A stretch of 6,608 nucleotides of DNA from AP-16 sp036395835 (lineage in GTDB: Bacteria > Pseudomonadota > Alphaproteobacteria > Rhizobiales > Xanthobacteraceae): positions 1-6,608 of the forward strand of contig DASWCW010000328.1 in the NCBI GenBank assembly GCA_036395835.1, in the 5' to 3' direction. The notes under the pieces are model-generated. The model made no database searches. It was not told the DNA's origin and saw only the letters and a program-made list of their open reading frames with translations. A program made the position numbers and the translations under genes. Shown here piece after piece: positions 6,345 through 6,608 of this stretch. Every line of letters starts with the position of its first letter. The stretch's first letter is position 1.

Positions 6345-6608
6345 TCAGGCAGCGCGGCGTTTCTTGGGCGTGCGCTTCGTCTCGGCCGGGCGGGCAGATA
6401 ATGTCAGGCCCAAAGCGCGCAGGATGCGCATGACCGTGCTGAATTCAGGATTGCCGGTCTCACCCAGAGCTTTGTAGAGGCTCTCCCGATTCAGCTCGGC
6501 AGCCTCTGCAACCTTCGCCATGCCGCGTGCTCGCGCCACTACCCCGAGCGCATCCCGAACGAAAGCCGGATCGCCGGTTTCGAGCGCCGCCGTGATGTAG
6601 GCGGCCTG
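6345..6608 (-). CDS. HigA-like addiction module antidote (antitoxin), 5' partial
   Basis: The last 87 residues of a small DNA-binding protein are present; the frame is open to the right edge, so the N-terminus is outside the window. The GTG at 6539 is an internal Val, because conserved sequence continues upstream of it (QAAYITAALETGDPAFVRDALGVVARARGM). The pattern AAYITAALETGDP, ALGVVARARGMAKVAEAAEL, NRESLYKALGETGNPEFSTV and LRALGLTLSARP is typical of the putative addiction-module antidote family, with a Cro/C1-type helix-turn-helix around AKVAEAAELNRESLYKAL. The C-terminus is a basic tail (KRTPKKRRAA). In this family the partner toxin gene, a RelE/ParE-like killer protein, usually lies just upstream of the antitoxin, which would be beyond 6608. 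The antitoxin usually neutralises the toxin and represses their shared promoter. It converges on the membrane protein gene with a 54-base gap that holds nothing recognisable. Confidence 0.9.
   Translation of the reverse strand, partial: QAAYITAALETGDPAFVRDALGVVARARGMAKVAEAAELNRESLYKALGETGNPEFSTVMRILRALGLTLSARPAETKRTPKKRRAA

Overview
The window looks like ordinary chromosome from a GC-rich alphaproteobacterium of the order Rhizobiales, most likely in or near the Bradyrhizobium/Rhodopseudomonas group. The signs are the RpoH type, an rluD-rpoH gene pair on one strand (an order I recall as common in Alphaproteobacteria), a bipartite palindromic intergenic repeat of a style I associate with that group, and the N-terminal wording of the left-edge protein. 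Species cannot be fixed from the sequence alone.

Left part (1-2652, + strand): the 3' end of a gene for a single-pass membrane protein with a proline/alanine-rich charged N-terminal half and an unrecognised C-terminal domain. It is followed directly by a zinc-dependent medium-chain alcohol dehydrogenase. The two are 14 bases apart, or overlap by 4 if a GTG start is used, so they could share a transcript, although no functional link is evident. Facing them is a minus-strand gene (2678-3340) for an antibiotic-biosynthesis-monooxygenase-like (ABM) protein that appears to be an internal duplication of the ABM fold.

Middle part (3341-5614, all minus strand): an 83-base palindromic repeat lies just after the stop of rpoH, the heat-shock sigma factor gene. 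Upstream of rpoH is a 208-base gap and then rluD, the 23S rRNA pseudouridine synthase. The likely order of transcription is rluD, rpoH, repeat, ABM gene.

Right part (5613-6608): a divergent + strand gene for another single-pass membrane protein with a Pro/Ala-rich N-terminus. Its ATG overlaps the ATG of rluD head to head inside one CATG. After a 54-base gap comes the 3' part of a HigA-like addiction-module antitoxin on the minus strand, running off the right edge; any partner toxin would be outside the window.

No tRNA, rRNA, CRISPR array, insertion sequence or prophage gene was seen, and I found no convincing new multi-gene system. The points most worth a second look are the CATG start-codon overlap, the internally duplicated ABM protein, the cruciform-like repeat after rpoH, and the loss of the usual cofactor-binding acid in the dehydrogenase.
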